Positions 9,170 through 17,834 of a DNA stretch of 64,000 nucleotides are shown here, piece after piece. The notes under the pieces are model-generated. The model made no database searches, was not told where the DNA came from, and was given only the letters and a program-made list of their open reading frames with translations. The stretch is from Mesorhizobium sp. B2-4-3. Lineage in GTDB: Bacteria; Pseudomonadota; Alphaproteobacteria; Rhizobiales; Rhizobiaceae. The stretch lies in NCBI RefSeq assembly GCF_006442815.1, contig NZ_VFVL01000010.1, positions 106,515-170,514 of the forward strand. The letters are read 5' to 3'. A program made the translations under genes and the position numbers. How positions within the stretch are numbered: position 1 is the stretch's first letter; the number at the start of each line of letters is the position of its first letter.

Positions 9170-10072
9170 ATGGGCAGTTCGATGTCGTCGACCATCGCCG
9201 CAGCGCGGCCATCGCCGGAAACCCGCATCTCGCCGGTCTTCCGCTTCGCCATGCTGCTTCCGGGCGGGCTGGTCACTTTCTTCCTCATCCTGTTCGCGCT
9301 TGGCCTGGTGGTCTTCCTCGCCTTCAGGGGAAATGACGGCTCGCTGCTCGGCGTCGGCCTGACGTCGAGGAATTTCGTCACCGTCGCTACCGATCCGCTC
9401 TACTGGACGGTGACGCTGCGCTCGCTGGTCATCGCCGGCCTGGTGACGCTCGCCACCGTGGTCACCGCCTATCCGGTTGCCTATTACCTCGCCTTCCATG
9501 CCGGGCGCCGGCGCAACCTGCTGCTTTTCCTGGTCACGCTGCCGTTCTGGACCAGCTACCTTTTGCGCGTCTTCGCCTGGAAGATCGTGCTCGCCTATAA
9601 CGGCGTGCTGAACTCGGCTTTCATCGAGACCGGCCTGTGGTCGGAGCCGACGCTCGCCTTCCTCAACACGCCGGCCGCGGTGGTCGTGACGCTCGCCCAC
9701 GCCTATGCGCCTTTCGCCATCCTGCCGATCTATGTGGCGCTGGACACCATCCCGAAATCGCTGCTCGAAGCCGCATCCGATCTCGGCGCGCGACCCTTCA
9801 CCAGCTTTCGCCGCGTCGTGCTGCCCAATTCCATGCCGGGCGTGCTGGCGGCGGCGCTCGTCGTCTTCGTGCCGACGGTCGGCGACTATGTCACGCCCGC
9901 CATGGTCGGCGGTCCAGCCAGCACGATGATCGGCACGCTGATCCAGTCGCAGTTCGGCAAGGCCAATGACTGGCCGTTCGGGGCGGCACTCTCGGTCTGC
10001 GTCATGCTGGTCATCCTTTGCGTCGTCCTGGTGGCGCGCGGCGCCGACCGCCGGTTTGGCAGCCGCACATGA
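9170..10072 (+). CDS. Polyamine-type ABC transporter permease (PotB/PotH-like)
   Basis: This 300-residue protein has a cytoplasmic N-terminal tail and about six membrane segments of the BPD_transp_1 family. The EAA loop is visible as EAASDLGARPFTSFRRVVLP near residues 200-220, and GDYVTPAMVGG is typical of PotB-like permeases. The ATG at 9170 was taken; a second ATG four codons on (9182) is possible. It is the first gene of an operon with a second permease (overlapping ATGA), a binding protein, an XRE-cupin regulator and an ATPase. Confidence 0.9.
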   Translation: MGSSMSSTIAAARPSPETRISPVFRFAMLLPGGLVTFFLILFALGLVVFLAFRGNDGSLLGVGLTSRNFVTVATDPLYWTVTLRSLVIAGLVTLATVVTAYPVAYYLAFHAGRRRNLLLFLVTLPFWTSYLLRVFAWKIVLAYNGVLNSAFIETGLWSEPTLAFLNTPAAVVVTLAHAYAPFAILPIYVALDTIPKSLLEAASDLGARPFTSFRRVVLPNSMPGVLAAALVVFVPTVGDYVTPAMVGGPASTMIGTLIQSQFGKANDWPFGAALSVCVMLVILCVVLVARGADRRFGSRT

Positions 10073-10887
10073 GCGCCCGGGCCGACACCAACAACGACGG
10101 CCGCTGGCTCGGCCTCTATGTGCTTGGCTATCTCGTCTTCCTCTATCTGCCGGTGCTGCTGATCCCGCTGTTTTCCTTCAACAACTCGATCCAGGCGGCG
10201 TTTCCGCTGCAGGGCTTCACGCTCGAATGGTACCGCACGCTCTACGGCAGCCCCGCGCTTTCCGGCGCTTTGGCCAACAGCCTGGTCATCGGCGTCATCG
10301 CCGCCTCCGGCGCGACGCTCTGCGGCATCACCGTTTCCTATATGGACCTCTATGGCCGCTCGCCGCTCGCCGCCACGATCAGCGCCATCGCCCGGCTGCC
10401 GATCCTGATCCCGGGCGTCATCGTTGGCATCTCGCTGTTGATCCTGGTCAACCTCATCGGCCTTGGACCGTCGCGCGTTTCCATCGTGCTCGGCCATATC
10501 CTCGTCGCGCTGCCGACCACCGTGGTGGTGATGCGCAGCCGCTTCGCCGCCATCCCGAAGACGATCCGCGAGGCCGCGCTCGATCTCGGCGCGTCCGACT
10601 GGACGACGTTCCGGCGCGTCATGCTGCCGCTGAGTGCGCCCGCCGTGCTGTCGGCCTTCATGCTCTCTTTCCTGATTTCCTTCGACGAGTTCATCGTCGT
10701 CTTCTTCCTCGCCGGCACCGAGCCGACGCTGCCGCTCTACATCTGGAGCCAGCTGCGCTTCCCGCGCTCGCTGCCGACCGTCATGGCGCTCGGCACAGTG
10801 ATCCTCGCTGTCTCCTTCATCATCGCGGGCACAGCCGAAGTCCTTCGCCATCGCGGTCTTGGAACTGCGCGCCGCAACCCAGCCTGA
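10069..10887 (+). CDS. Polyamine-type ABC transporter permease (PotC/PotI-like)
   Basis: This 272-residue inner-membrane protein has about six membrane segments. Its EAA motif reads EAALDLGASDWTTFRRVMLP, and FLISFDEFIVVFFLAG is the usual PotC/PotI signature. The start ATG at 10069 overlaps the stop of the preceding permease by four bases, so both are translationally coupled. It pairs with that permease to form the heterodimeric channel. Confidence 0.9.
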   Translation: MSARADTNNDGRWLGLYVLGYLVFLYLPVLLIPLFSFNNSIQAAFPLQGFTLEWYRTLYGSPALSGALANSLVIGVIAASGATLCGITVSYMDLYGRSPLAATISAIARLPILIPGVIVGISLLILVNLIGLGPSRVSIVLGHILVALPTTVVVMRSRFAAIPKTIREAALDLGASDWTTFRRVMLPLSAPAVLSAFMLSFLISFDEFIVVFFLAGTEPTLPLYIWSQLRFPRSLPTVMALGTVILAVSFIIAGTAEVLRHRGLGTARRNPA

Positions 10888-10914
10888 ACCACAACAAAGA
10901 AGAGGAGAACGAAA

Positions 10915-11985
10915 ATGACAATCCACCTGAAATCGATCGCCGGACGCAAAGCCCGGGCCGGCCTTGCCGCGCTGGCCCTCGCGCTGTCGTCGACGGTCGC
11001 TCTGGCCGCCGACAAGCTGCAATATTTCACCTGGTCGGGTTACGAATTGCCCGACTTCAACAAGAGCTTCCTTGCCGCGCATCCCGATGGCGTCGAGGCG
11101 ACGATCTTCGGCGATGACGACGACGCCTTCACCAAGGTCAAGGCCGGCTTCAAGCCCGACATCGCGCATCCCTGCTACGACAAGGTGGCGCGCTGGAACA
11201 AGGAAGGCCTGCTGCAGCCGATCGACACCAAGCGCATCAAGAACTGGGATTCGATCTTCCCGGTGTTCAAGAACCTGCCCGACCTGCAGGCCGGCGACGG
11301 CAAGGTGTGGATGGTGCCGTGGGACTGGGGCAACACCTCGATCCTCTACCGCACCGATCTGGTGAAGAACCCCGAGGCGAGCTGGAACCTTCTGTGGGAC
11401 AAGCAATATGCCGGCCGCATGGCGACCATCGACGCCGTCCACGACACGCCGATCGTCGCGGCACTTCTCGCCGGCGTGAACCCCTTCGACATGACGCCGG
11501 ACCAGATGGACAAGGTGGCCGAAAAGCTGCGCGAGCAGCGGCCGCTGCTGTCGAGCTACACGACCGACATGACCTCGGTCGAGCAGGCGCTGGCGAGCGG
11601 CCAGCTGGTCGCCGCCATGACCTGGAACGCGTCGGCCACCTCGCTCAAGAAGCAGGGCGTTCCGGTCGAGTTCATGAAGCCGAAGGAAGGCATGCTGACC
11701 TGGGCCTGCGGCTTCGTCATGCTGAAGGACGCCAAGAATGTCGATCTCGCCTATGACTTCATCAACAGCCGGCTCGACGCCGACTCGGGCAAGTTCCTGA
11801 TCCAGTCTTATGGCTATGGCAGCTCGCTCTCGACCGCCTTCGCCGGCGTGTCGAAGGAGGAGCTCGACAAGCTGCAGCTGCCGGCGGATCCCGACGTGAT
11901 GCTGAAGTCGACCATCTTCACCGGTCCGATGAAGCAAAATGACGATGTGGCGAAGATGTTTGAAAAGGTGAAGGCGGGGGGGTGA
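10915..11985 (+). CDS. Polyamine-type ABC transporter substrate-binding protein (PotD/PotF-like)
   Basis: This 356-residue protein has a signal peptide (charged start, then LAALALALSSTVALA, cleavage before ADKL). The mature part starts LQYFTWSGYELPDF, the typical opening strand of PotD/PotF-type binding proteins, and contains VPWDWGNTSILYRTDLV. It lies 27 bp after the permease gene with AAGAGGAG just upstream of its ATG. The ligand is probably a polyamine, an amine-derived compound or an opine-like molecule; the sequence alone cannot tell. Confidence 0.9.
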   Translation: MTIHLKSIAGRKARAGLAALALALSSTVALAADKLQYFTWSGYELPDFNKSFLAAHPDGVEATIFGDDDDAFTKVKAGFKPDIAHPCYDKVARWNKEGLLQPIDTKRIKNWDSIFPVFKNLPDLQAGDGKVWMVPWDWGNTSILYRTDLVKNPEASWNLLWDKQYAGRMATIDAVHDTPIVAALLAGVNPFDMTPDQMDKVAEKLREQRPLLSSYTTDMTSVEQALASGQLVAAMTWNASATSLKKQGVPVEFMKPKEGMLTWACGFVMLKDAKNVDLAYDFINSRLDADSGKFLIQSYGYGSSLSTAFAGVSKEELDKLQLPADPDVMLKSTIFTGPMKQNDDVAKMFEKVKAGG

Positions 11986-11996
11986 GTGAGCGGCTT

Positions 11997-12023
11997 CCCC
12001 TTCTCCCACAAGGGGAGAAGGGG
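11997..12023. repeat. CCCCTTCTCC palindrome (short interspersed repeat)
   Basis: CCCCTTCTCC (11997-12006) pairs perfectly with GGAGAAGGGG (12014-12023) around a seven-base loop. Related half copies lie near 44146-44163 and 63921-63937. It follows the binding-protein stop within the operon and could act as an RNA processing or stabilising hairpin, keeping binding-protein mRNA more abundant than the distal genes. Confidence 0.6.
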
Positions 12024-12074
12024 GAGCCTGGTGGCGCTACGCCGCGCCGGTGGAAAGACAACAAGGACCAACGA

Positions 12075-12677
12075 ATGGACATTCTTGACGAAGCAAAGCC
12101 GAAAGACGATGCCGATGTCCGCGTCGGCCGGCGCGTGCGGGCGCTGAGACTCGAGCGCAAGCTGTCTCTGGCCGAGCTTGCGGCCAAGGCAGGCATCTCC
12201 ATCGGCGCGCTCAGCCAGATCGAGCGCGGCATGTCCTCGCTGCGCGTCAAGGTGATCTGGCCGCTAGCCGCCGCGCTCGACATCGAACCGTCGGCGCTCA
12301 TCACCGACGGCAACGAGGCGGTGAACGACCTCTATTGCGTGCGGTCGGATAAGCGCCGCTCTATTCCGGTGAAATCCGAAGGCATCGCCAAGGCGCTGCT
12401 GTCTCCGCCTGCCGCCACGCTTACCGGCATGCTTGTCACGGTCGAGGCCGGCGGCGGCACGGCGGAAGCTTACGCCCATGCCGGCCATGAATTCGGCTTC
12501 GTCATGACGGGCGAGGTCGAGCTGGTGGTGGACGCCACGACCTATGTGCTGAAGGCCGGCGACAGTTTTGCCTTCAAGAGCACGCTGCTGCACGCCTTCC
12601 GCAACCCCGGCGCCGAGCGCTGCCAGATCCTGTGGGTCAACACCACCAAGCCGTCCGAGGTGCGCGATGGCGCCTGA
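12075..12677 (+). CDS. XRE-family transcriptional regulator with C-terminal cupin domain
   Basis: This 200-residue protein has an N-terminal helix-turn-helix (VRALRLERKLSLAELAAKAG through GALSQIERG, about residues 17-55) and a C-terminal cupin (about 115-190, with HAGHEFGFVMTGEVELVV). This architecture is shared by PuuR and many regulators of amine and amino-acid catabolism, where the cupin binds the effector. ATG 12075 has no strong Shine-Dalgarno. It sits between the binding-protein and ATPase genes of the importer, overlapping the latter by 11 bases, so it very likely controls this operon. The TTTCA/TGAAA sites at 7746 and 9128 are candidate targets. Confidence 0.9.
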   Translation: MDILDEAKPKDDADVRVGRRVRALRLERKLSLAELAAKAGISIGALSQIERGMSSLRVKVIWPLAAALDIEPSALITDGNEAVNDLYCVRSDKRRSIPVKSEGIAKALLSPPAATLTGMLVTVEAGGGTAEAYAHAGHEFGFVMTGEVELVVDATTYVLKAGDSFAFKSTLLHAFRNPGAERCQILWVNTTKPSEVRDGA

Positions 12678-13752
12678 ACCACTCGTTCGGCTGCAGAAAG
12701 TCTCGAAAGTCTTTCCGGGTGGCGTGGTCGGCCTCGATGCCGTCGATCTGGATATCGCCACCGGTGAGTTCCTGACCTTGCTCGGTCCATCCGGCTGCGG
12801 CAAGACGACGAGCCTGCGCGTCATCGCCGGCTTCGAAAGCCCGACCAGCGGCAATGTCCTGCTCGATGGCCGCGACATCACGGGGCTGCGGCCCTTCGAT
12901 CGCCCGGTCAACACCGTCTTCCAGGACTATGCCTTGTTCCCGCATATGGATGTCGCGGCCAATGTCGGCTTCGGCCTGTCGCTGCGCAAACTGTCCGGAG
13001 CCGAGCAGGCGAAGCGGGTCCGCGATGCGCTCGACATGGTCGGGCTTGCCGAGAAGCTGCGTGCCCGCGTGTCCGAGCTTTCCGGCGGCCAGCGCCAACG
13101 CGTCGCTTTAGCCCGCGCCATCGTCTGCGAGCCGCGCGTGCTTCTTCTCGACGAGCCGCTGTCGGCGCTCGACGCGCATCTGCGCGAGCAGATGCAGGTC
13201 GAATTGAAGCGGCTGCAGTCGCGGCTCGGCACCACCTTCGTCATGGTCACGCACGACCAGACCGAGGCGCTGTCGATCTCGGACCGCATCGTCGTCATGA
13301 ACAAGGGCCGTATCGAGCAGACTGCTGCGCCGGCCACGCTCTACGACCGGCCGGCGACGCGCTTCGTCGCTTCCTTCATCGGCACGATGAACTTGCTGCA
13401 GTCACGCTTCCTCGGTCGCGACGGCGAGCGCCTGCGCTTCGCCGCAGGTGAGTTACCGCTGGAGGCTACATCCGACAGCGGCGAGACGCCGGCCGCCGGC
13501 GACACGCGCACCATCGGCGTGCGCCCGGAGGATCTTCTGGCTGCCGGTGAAGCCGCCGAGGGAACCGCGCCGGCGCGGGTGAGCGGCGTCGTCTTCCATG
13601 GCCGCACGCTGCGCCTGCATGCCGAACTGGGTGAGGGGACCGCGATCGTCATCGATGCCCCGCGCCGTGCCGACGGTTCACAATTCAGCGTCGGCGACGT
13701 GGCGCATGTCAGCCTGCGGCGCGGCGCCAACTGTCCCATGCTTTCCAACTGA
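12667..13752 (+). CDS. Polyamine-type ABC transporter ATP-binding protein (PotA-like)
   Basis: This 361-residue protein has Walker A GPSGCGKTT at 40-48, signature LSGGQ at 138-142, Walker B VLLLDEP at 158-164 and a C-terminal TOBE-like regulatory domain after residue 240, as in PotA. Its ATG lies within the end of the regulator gene, so translation is coupled. It completes the first importer (9170-13752). It converges on the GntR gene, with only 15 bp between stops and no clear terminator. Confidence 0.92.
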   Translation: MAPEPLVRLQKVSKVFPGGVVGLDAVDLDIATGEFLTLLGPSGCGKTTSLRVIAGFESPTSGNVLLDGRDITGLRPFDRPVNTVFQDYALFPHMDVAANVGFGLSLRKLSGAEQAKRVRDALDMVGLAEKLRARVSELSGGQRQRVALARAIVCEPRVLLLDEPLSALDAHLREQMQVELKRLQSRLGTTFVMVTHDQTEALSISDRIVVMNKGRIEQTAAPATLYDRPATRFVASFIGTMNLLQSRFLGRDGERLRFAAGELPLEATSDSGETPAAGDTRTIGVRPEDLLAAGEAAEGTAPARVSGVVFHGRTLRLHAELGEGTAIVIDAPRRADGSQFSVGDVAHVSLRRGANCPMLSN

Positions 13753-13767
13753 TGCGATAGCGTTGGT

Positions 13768-14469
13768 TCAAGACGCCTTGGCGAAGAATCCCTGATAATC
13801 GGACTTAGCCTGCAGCAGGCGCAGGATGTTCTCGCGCGAGCCGCGCACATGCGCGCGGGCGCGCTCGCCGGCCAGCGTGACATCGCCGGCGCAGATCGCG
13901 TCGACGATGCCGGCATGTTCCTCGCGGGTGAGCTTCCATTCGTCCAGCCACAGAAGCTCTGTCCAGACATATTGCTGGCATTTGTCGAGTATGCCGCAAA
14001 GCATGCCGTGCAGCATCTCGTTGCCGCTGATCTCCGCGATCACCCGATGCAGGTCGATGCCGACCTGCAGCTCCTCGAATTTCTCCCTGGTGCTGCGATC
14101 CGGGATCGCCGCCAGCCGTTCGCATTCGGCCAGCATCTCGCGCAGCTTCGCCTTGTCGGCGGCGGTCGCGTTGGCTGCCGCCAGTTCGGTCGCGCGCCCG
14201 TCGAGCAGCTCGCGGATGTCGAAAGCCTCGCGGAACATGGTCAGGTTGAACTCGGCCACCACATAGCCCTGGCGCGGACGCCCGATCACCAGGCCGTCGC
14301 GCTCCAGACGGTTGAAGGCCTCGCGCACCGGCGTGCGGCTGACCTTCAGGCGCTCGGCGATCTCATTTTCCGTCACGCGGCCGCCCGGTGGGATCTGGCC
14401 GGTGATGATCAACGCCTTCAGCGCCTCGAACACCGAGTCGCGCAGCGTGTTCTTTCTCTCCTTGCTCAA
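13768..14469 (-). CDS. GntR-family regulator, FadR/FCD subfamily
   Basis: This protein of about 233 residues has an N-terminal winged helix (EIAERLKVSRTPVREAFNRL) and an all-helical FCD ligand domain with the metal-binding histidines expected (RVIAEISGNEML, and later an REEHAGIVDA helix). The TTG at 14469 was chosen because GGAGG lies eight bases upstream; an in-frame TTG at 14484 is the only earlier alternative. It is divergent from the second importer operon and separated from it by 230 bp. The palindrome TTGTATACAA near that operon's promoter fits the FCD-type operator pattern, so it probably represses the operon. Confidence 0.88.
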   Translation of the reverse strand: MSKERKNTLRDSVFEALKALIITGQIPPGGRVTENEIAERLKVSRTPVREAFNRLERDGLVIGRPRQGYVVAEFNLTMFREAFDIRELLDGRATELAAANATAADKAKLREMLAECERLAAIPDRSTREKFEELQVGIDLHRVIAEISGNEMLHGMLCGILDKCQQYVWTELLWLDEWKLTREEHAGIVDAICAGDVTLAGERARAHVRGSRENILRLLQAKSDYQGFFAKAS

Positions 14470-14606
14470 GCGTCCCGCCTCCAACGGTCAGTCATGGAAT
14501 CGCAGTCTAGTGCCTTTTAGCGCCTGCTTGAAACAGGCCGCTCGACAGGAACGAACGCCCCGATCCAAGTCTCGATGTATCCCCGCCAAAAACCGCACGT
14601 CCCGTG

Positions 14607-14649
14607 TTGACATCGGCTTCCGGAGAATTACACTCAAAATTGTATACAA
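14607..14649 (+). promoter_or_regulatory. Predicted promoter with GntR-type operator TTGTATACAA
   Basis: TTGACA (14607-14612) and TACACT (14629-14634) are spaced by 16 bases and fit a sigma-70 promoter. The 10-bp perfect palindrome TTGTATACAA (14640-14649) follows immediately, where a repressor would block initiation. FadR/FCD regulators commonly bind TNGTATACNA-like sites. The promoter drives the operon starting at 14700. Confidence 0.6.
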
Positions 14650-14699
14650 ATTCGCATACCAAATCAACGATAACGGGAACACCGGTTGGAGAAGCGAAA

Positions 14700-15755
14700 A
14701 TGACGAAGAGACTTTGTATTCACGGCATGGGCATCCACGGCATGGCCGTCGCCTGCCTGCTCGCCGCGGTCGCCGTTCCGGCGTCGGCCGCCGACACCAT
14801 CACCGTCGCCTCATGGGGCGGCACCTATCAGGAAGCACAGACCAAGGCCTTCTTCGATCCGACGGCCAAGGAACTCGGCATCACCATCAAGCAGGACACC
14901 ACCAACGGCCTCGACGACGTGCGCTTGCAGGTCACCGGCAATGCCGTCAAATGGGACATCACCGAGCTTGGCGCCGACGAATGCGCCCGTGGCTCCAAGG
15001 AAGGTCTGTTCGAAAAACTCGACTACAACGTCATAGACAAGAGCGGCATCAACCCGAAGCTTGTCCACGACGACTGGGTCGGCATTTCCTACACCTCCGT
15101 GGTGCTGATCTATCGCACCGATGTCTTCGGCGACAAAGGCCCGAAGACCTGGGCCGATTTCTGGAACGTCGAAAAATTCCCCGGCCGACGCGCGCTTTCC
15201 GGCAGCCAGGCGACGGAGACGCTGAGCGTCGCCGCTCTCGCCAAGGGCATTCCGATCGACAAGGTCTATCCTGTCGACATCGACGGCGCGCTGCAGTCGG
15301 TGGACAAGATCCGCGGCCACATCGATGCCTGGTGGACATCCGGCGCGCAGGCCATGCAGCTCGTCAAGGATGGCGAGGTCGACATGGCGAGCATCTGGAA
15401 CGGCCGCGCCGGCACCTTGAAGAAGGAAGGCGCGCCGGTGAGCTTCTCCTTCGACCAGGGCGTGCTCACCGCTGACTGCATGGTCATCCCGAAGGGCTCG
15501 AAGAACAAGGACATCGCCATGAAGGTGCTGGCCAGATTCGTCAGCCCCGATCTCCAGGCCAATCTGCCGCTCTATGTCGACAACGGCCCCGCCAACGAGA
15601 AGGCGTTCGAGACCGGCAAAATCCCGCCGGAGCGCATCAAGGACATCAATTCCGCGCCCGAGAACGTCAAGAAGCAGGTACTGCAGGATCCCGAGTTCTG
15701 GCGCGACACGCTCGTCGAGGCGACCGAGAAGTTCAACAACCTGATCCAGCAATAG
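14700..15755 (+). CDS. Substrate-binding protein of second polyamine-type ABC transporter
   Basis: This 351-residue protein has a signal peptide (AVACLLAAVAVPASA, cleavage before ADTI). The mature N-terminus ADTITVASWGGTYQEAQTKA is typical of PotD/PotF-like and spermidine/putrescine or opine-binding proteins. ATG 14700 follows GGAGAAG. It contains a tail YVDNGPANEKAFETGKIPPE, characteristic of the family. It is the first gene of an operon with an ATPase, two permeases, a gamma-glutamyltransferase-like enzyme, an acyl-CoA synthetase and a ketopantoate-reductase-like gene. Confidence 0.9.
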   Translation: MTKRLCIHGMGIHGMAVACLLAAVAVPASAADTITVASWGGTYQEAQTKAFFDPTAKELGITIKQDTTNGLDDVRLQVTGNAVKWDITELGADECARGSKEGLFEKLDYNVIDKSGINPKLVHDDWVGISYTSVVLIYRTDVFGDKGPKTWADFWNVEKFPGRRALSGSQATETLSVAALAKGIPIDKVYPVDIDGALQSVDKIRGHIDAWWTSGAQAMQLVKDGEVDMASIWNGRAGTLKKEGAPVSFSFDQGVLTADCMVIPKGSKNKDIAMKVLARFVSPDLQANLPLYVDNGPANEKAFETGKIPPERIKDINSAPENVKKQVLQDPEFWRDTLVEATEKFNNLIQQ

Positions 15756-15828
15756 CGATCCTGTTGGAGCGGCGTCCACGAGGCGCCGCTCCGCATCGTT
15801 CGCGAAAAATGATCCGGAGTTGAAGGAG

Positions 15829-16914
15829 ATGCTCTTGTCTCTCGCGCAGACCGCGCTTCCCATCGGCATCAGCGGTATCGAGAAGCGCTTCGGCGGCGTG
15901 TCCGTGCTGCATGACCTCGGCCTCGATGTCGCGGCGGGCGAATTCCTGACGCTGCTCGGGCCGTCCGGCTCGGGAAAGACGACGCTGCTGATGATCATGG
16001 CCGGCTTCGTGCGGGCCAATGCCGGCTCCATCAAGGTCGACGGCGAGGAGATCGTCACCATGCCGCCGCACAAGCGCAACATCGGCATGGTGTTCCAGAA
16101 CTATGCGCTGTTCCCGCATATGAACGTCTTCCACAACATCGCCTTTCCGCTGAAGCAGCGACGCGTGTCGACGGCCGAAACGGCCGAGCGTGTCGAGAGG
16201 GCGCTGGACCTTGTGCAGCTGAAGGGCCTCGGCGAGCGCCGCGTCGACCAGCTCTCCGGTGGCCAGCGGCAACGTGTGGCCTTGGCCCGCGCCATCGTCT
16301 TCGAGCCGCGCATCGTGCTGATGGACGAGCCGCTGTCGGCGCTCGACAAGAGCCTGCGCGAGCATATGCAGATCGAGCTGCGCCACCTGCACCGAAGGCT
16401 CGGCATGACCACCGTCTACGTCACGCACGACCAGCGCGAGGCGATCACCATGTCGGACCGCATCGCCGTCATGAATGCCGGGCGCATCGAGCAGATCGAT
16501 CAGCCGGAAGTGCTCTACGCCAAGCCGCAGACGAAGTTCGTCGCCGGCTTCATCGGCGAGTCCAGCTTCGTTCCGGTCGAATGCCGCAATGGCAGCGTCT
16601 GGCATGAGGACAGGAAGTTTCGCATGACGGCAGCCGCGCCGTCGAACGGACGGCACCTGATGGTGGTGCGGCCGGAAAAACTGCGCGTGATCGCCGGCGA
16701 ACCTGCAGGCGACGTCAATGCGCTGCCGGCAATTGTCGGCGATGTCATCTATCAGGGCGACAGCTTCGTCTGCTATGCGACGCTCAAGGATGGTCGCCAG
16801 GTGACTTTGCGCGACTATTGCCGTTCCGACGTGCTGGCGAAACTGCCGGCGCCGGGCGAGCCGATAACGCTCGGCATCGACGCGCAGGACGTCGTTCTGG
16901 TGGCCGACCAATGA
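15829..16914 (+). CDS. Polyamine-type ABC transporter ATP-binding protein (PotA-like), second system
   Basis: This 361-residue protein has Walker A GPSGSGKTT at 44-52, signature LSGGQ at 142-146, Walker B IVLMDEP at 162-168 and a C-terminal TOBE-like domain. The start is uncertain: AAGGAG directly abuts the ATG at 15829, while a TTG two codons downstream (15835) has the same Shine-Dalgarno at a normal six-base spacing. It lies 73 bp after the binding-protein gene and overlaps the next permease by four bases. Confidence 0.92.
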   Translation: MLLSLAQTALPIGISGIEKRFGGVSVLHDLGLDVAAGEFLTLLGPSGSGKTTLLMIMAGFVRANAGSIKVDGEEIVTMPPHKRNIGMVFQNYALFPHMNVFHNIAFPLKQRRVSTAETAERVERALDLVQLKGLGERRVDQLSGGQRQRVALARAIVFEPRIVLMDEPLSALDKSLREHMQIELRHLHRRLGMTTVYVTHDQREAITMSDRIAVMNAGRIEQIDQPEVLYAKPQTKFVAGFIGESSFVPVECRNGSVWHEDRKFRMTAAAPSNGRHLMVVRPEKLRVIAGEPAGDVNALPAIVGDVIYQGDSFVCYATLKDGRQVTLRDYCRSDVLAKLPAPGEPITLGIDAQDVVLVADQ

Positions 16915-17834
16915 GCCTTGCATCCGCCAGTCTCAGTCATGCCGGCCGGCCCGATGGGGCGCTCAATGCCGATGCCTTGCGCGCCGACGCGCGGCGGGAA
17001 TCGCGTGGCCTGCTCGCGCTTTTGTCGCCCGGGCTGCTTCTGGTCTTCGCCGTCATCATCGTGCCGATCGGCTGGCTGTTCTGGCTGTCGCTGTTCGACG
17101 AGGCCGGCCAGCTCAGCGCCGCCAATTACGCGCGCTTCTTCGAGCAGGCCTCCTATATCAAGACCTTCGTCACCACCTTCAAGGTGGCCTTCGTCGTCAC
17201 CGGCGCCTGCGTGCTCCTCGGTTATCCGCTGGCCTATATGCTGTCACAACTGCCGCGCCGCGCCGCCGGGGTCTGCCTGATCTTCGTCATCCTGCCGTTC
17301 TGGACCTCGGTGCTGGTGCGCACCTACGCCTGGCTGGTCATCCTGCAGCGCAAGGGCCTGGTCAATACGTGGCTGATCGATCTTGGCGTCATCGGCCAGC
17401 CGCTGCCGCTCGCCAACAATTTCGCCGGCGTCGTCATCGGCATGACCCACATCATGCTGCCCTTCCTGGTCTTGCCGCTCTATGCCTCGATGAAGAGCAT
17501 CGACACCGACTGCCTGCGCGCCGGCATGAATCTCGGTGCCAGCCCTGCCGCCACTTTCCGGCAGATTTTCCTGCCGCTGTCGCTGCCAGGTCTCGCCTCG
17601 GGCGTGGTCATCGTCTTCGTGCTGTGCCTCGGCTTCTTCGTCACCCCGGCGCTGATGGGCGGCGGCAAGGTGATCATGTGGGCCATGCGCATGGAGCAGA
17701 CCACCAGCCTCTATTCCAACTGGGGCGCTGGCGCCGCGCTCGGCGTCGTGTTGCTTGGCGTCACGCTGGCGCTGCTCGGCCTCTTCCAGTGGCTGCTCGG
17801 TGCCCGCGCCACCGGGGTCTGGAGCCAGCGATGA
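16911..17834 (+). CDS. Polyamine-type ABC transporter permease (PotB/PotH-like), second system
   Basis: This 307-residue protein has a 35-residue cytoplasmic N-terminal tail and about six membrane segments. The motif CLRAGMNLGASPAATFRQIF is the EAA loop region, and CLGFFVTPALMGGG is the usual PotB-like segment. ATG 16911 overlaps the ATPase stop (ATGA). It forms the channel with the following permease. Confidence 0.9.
   Translation: MSLASASLSHAGRPDGALNADALRADARRESRGLLALLSPGLLLVFAVIIVPIGWLFWLSLFDEAGQLSAANYARFFEQASYIKTFVTTFKVAFVVTGACVLLGYPLAYMLSQLPRRAAGVCLIFVILPFWTSVLVRTYAWLVILQRKGLVNTWLIDLGVIGQPLPLANNFAGVVIGMTHIMLPFLVLPLYASMKSIDTDCLRAGMNLGASPAATFRQIFLPLSLPGLASGVVIVFVLCLGFFVTPALMGGGKVIMWAMRMEQTTSLYSNWGAGAALGVVLLGVTLALLGLFQWLLGARATGVWSQR

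Noticed and set aside
9886..12009. Minus-strand open frame of 707 codons opposite the importer operon
   Set aside because: Its low-complexity Asp/His/Arg/Gly composition is typical of an antisense shadow; the plus-strand genes carry signal peptide, EAA loops and operon overlaps.
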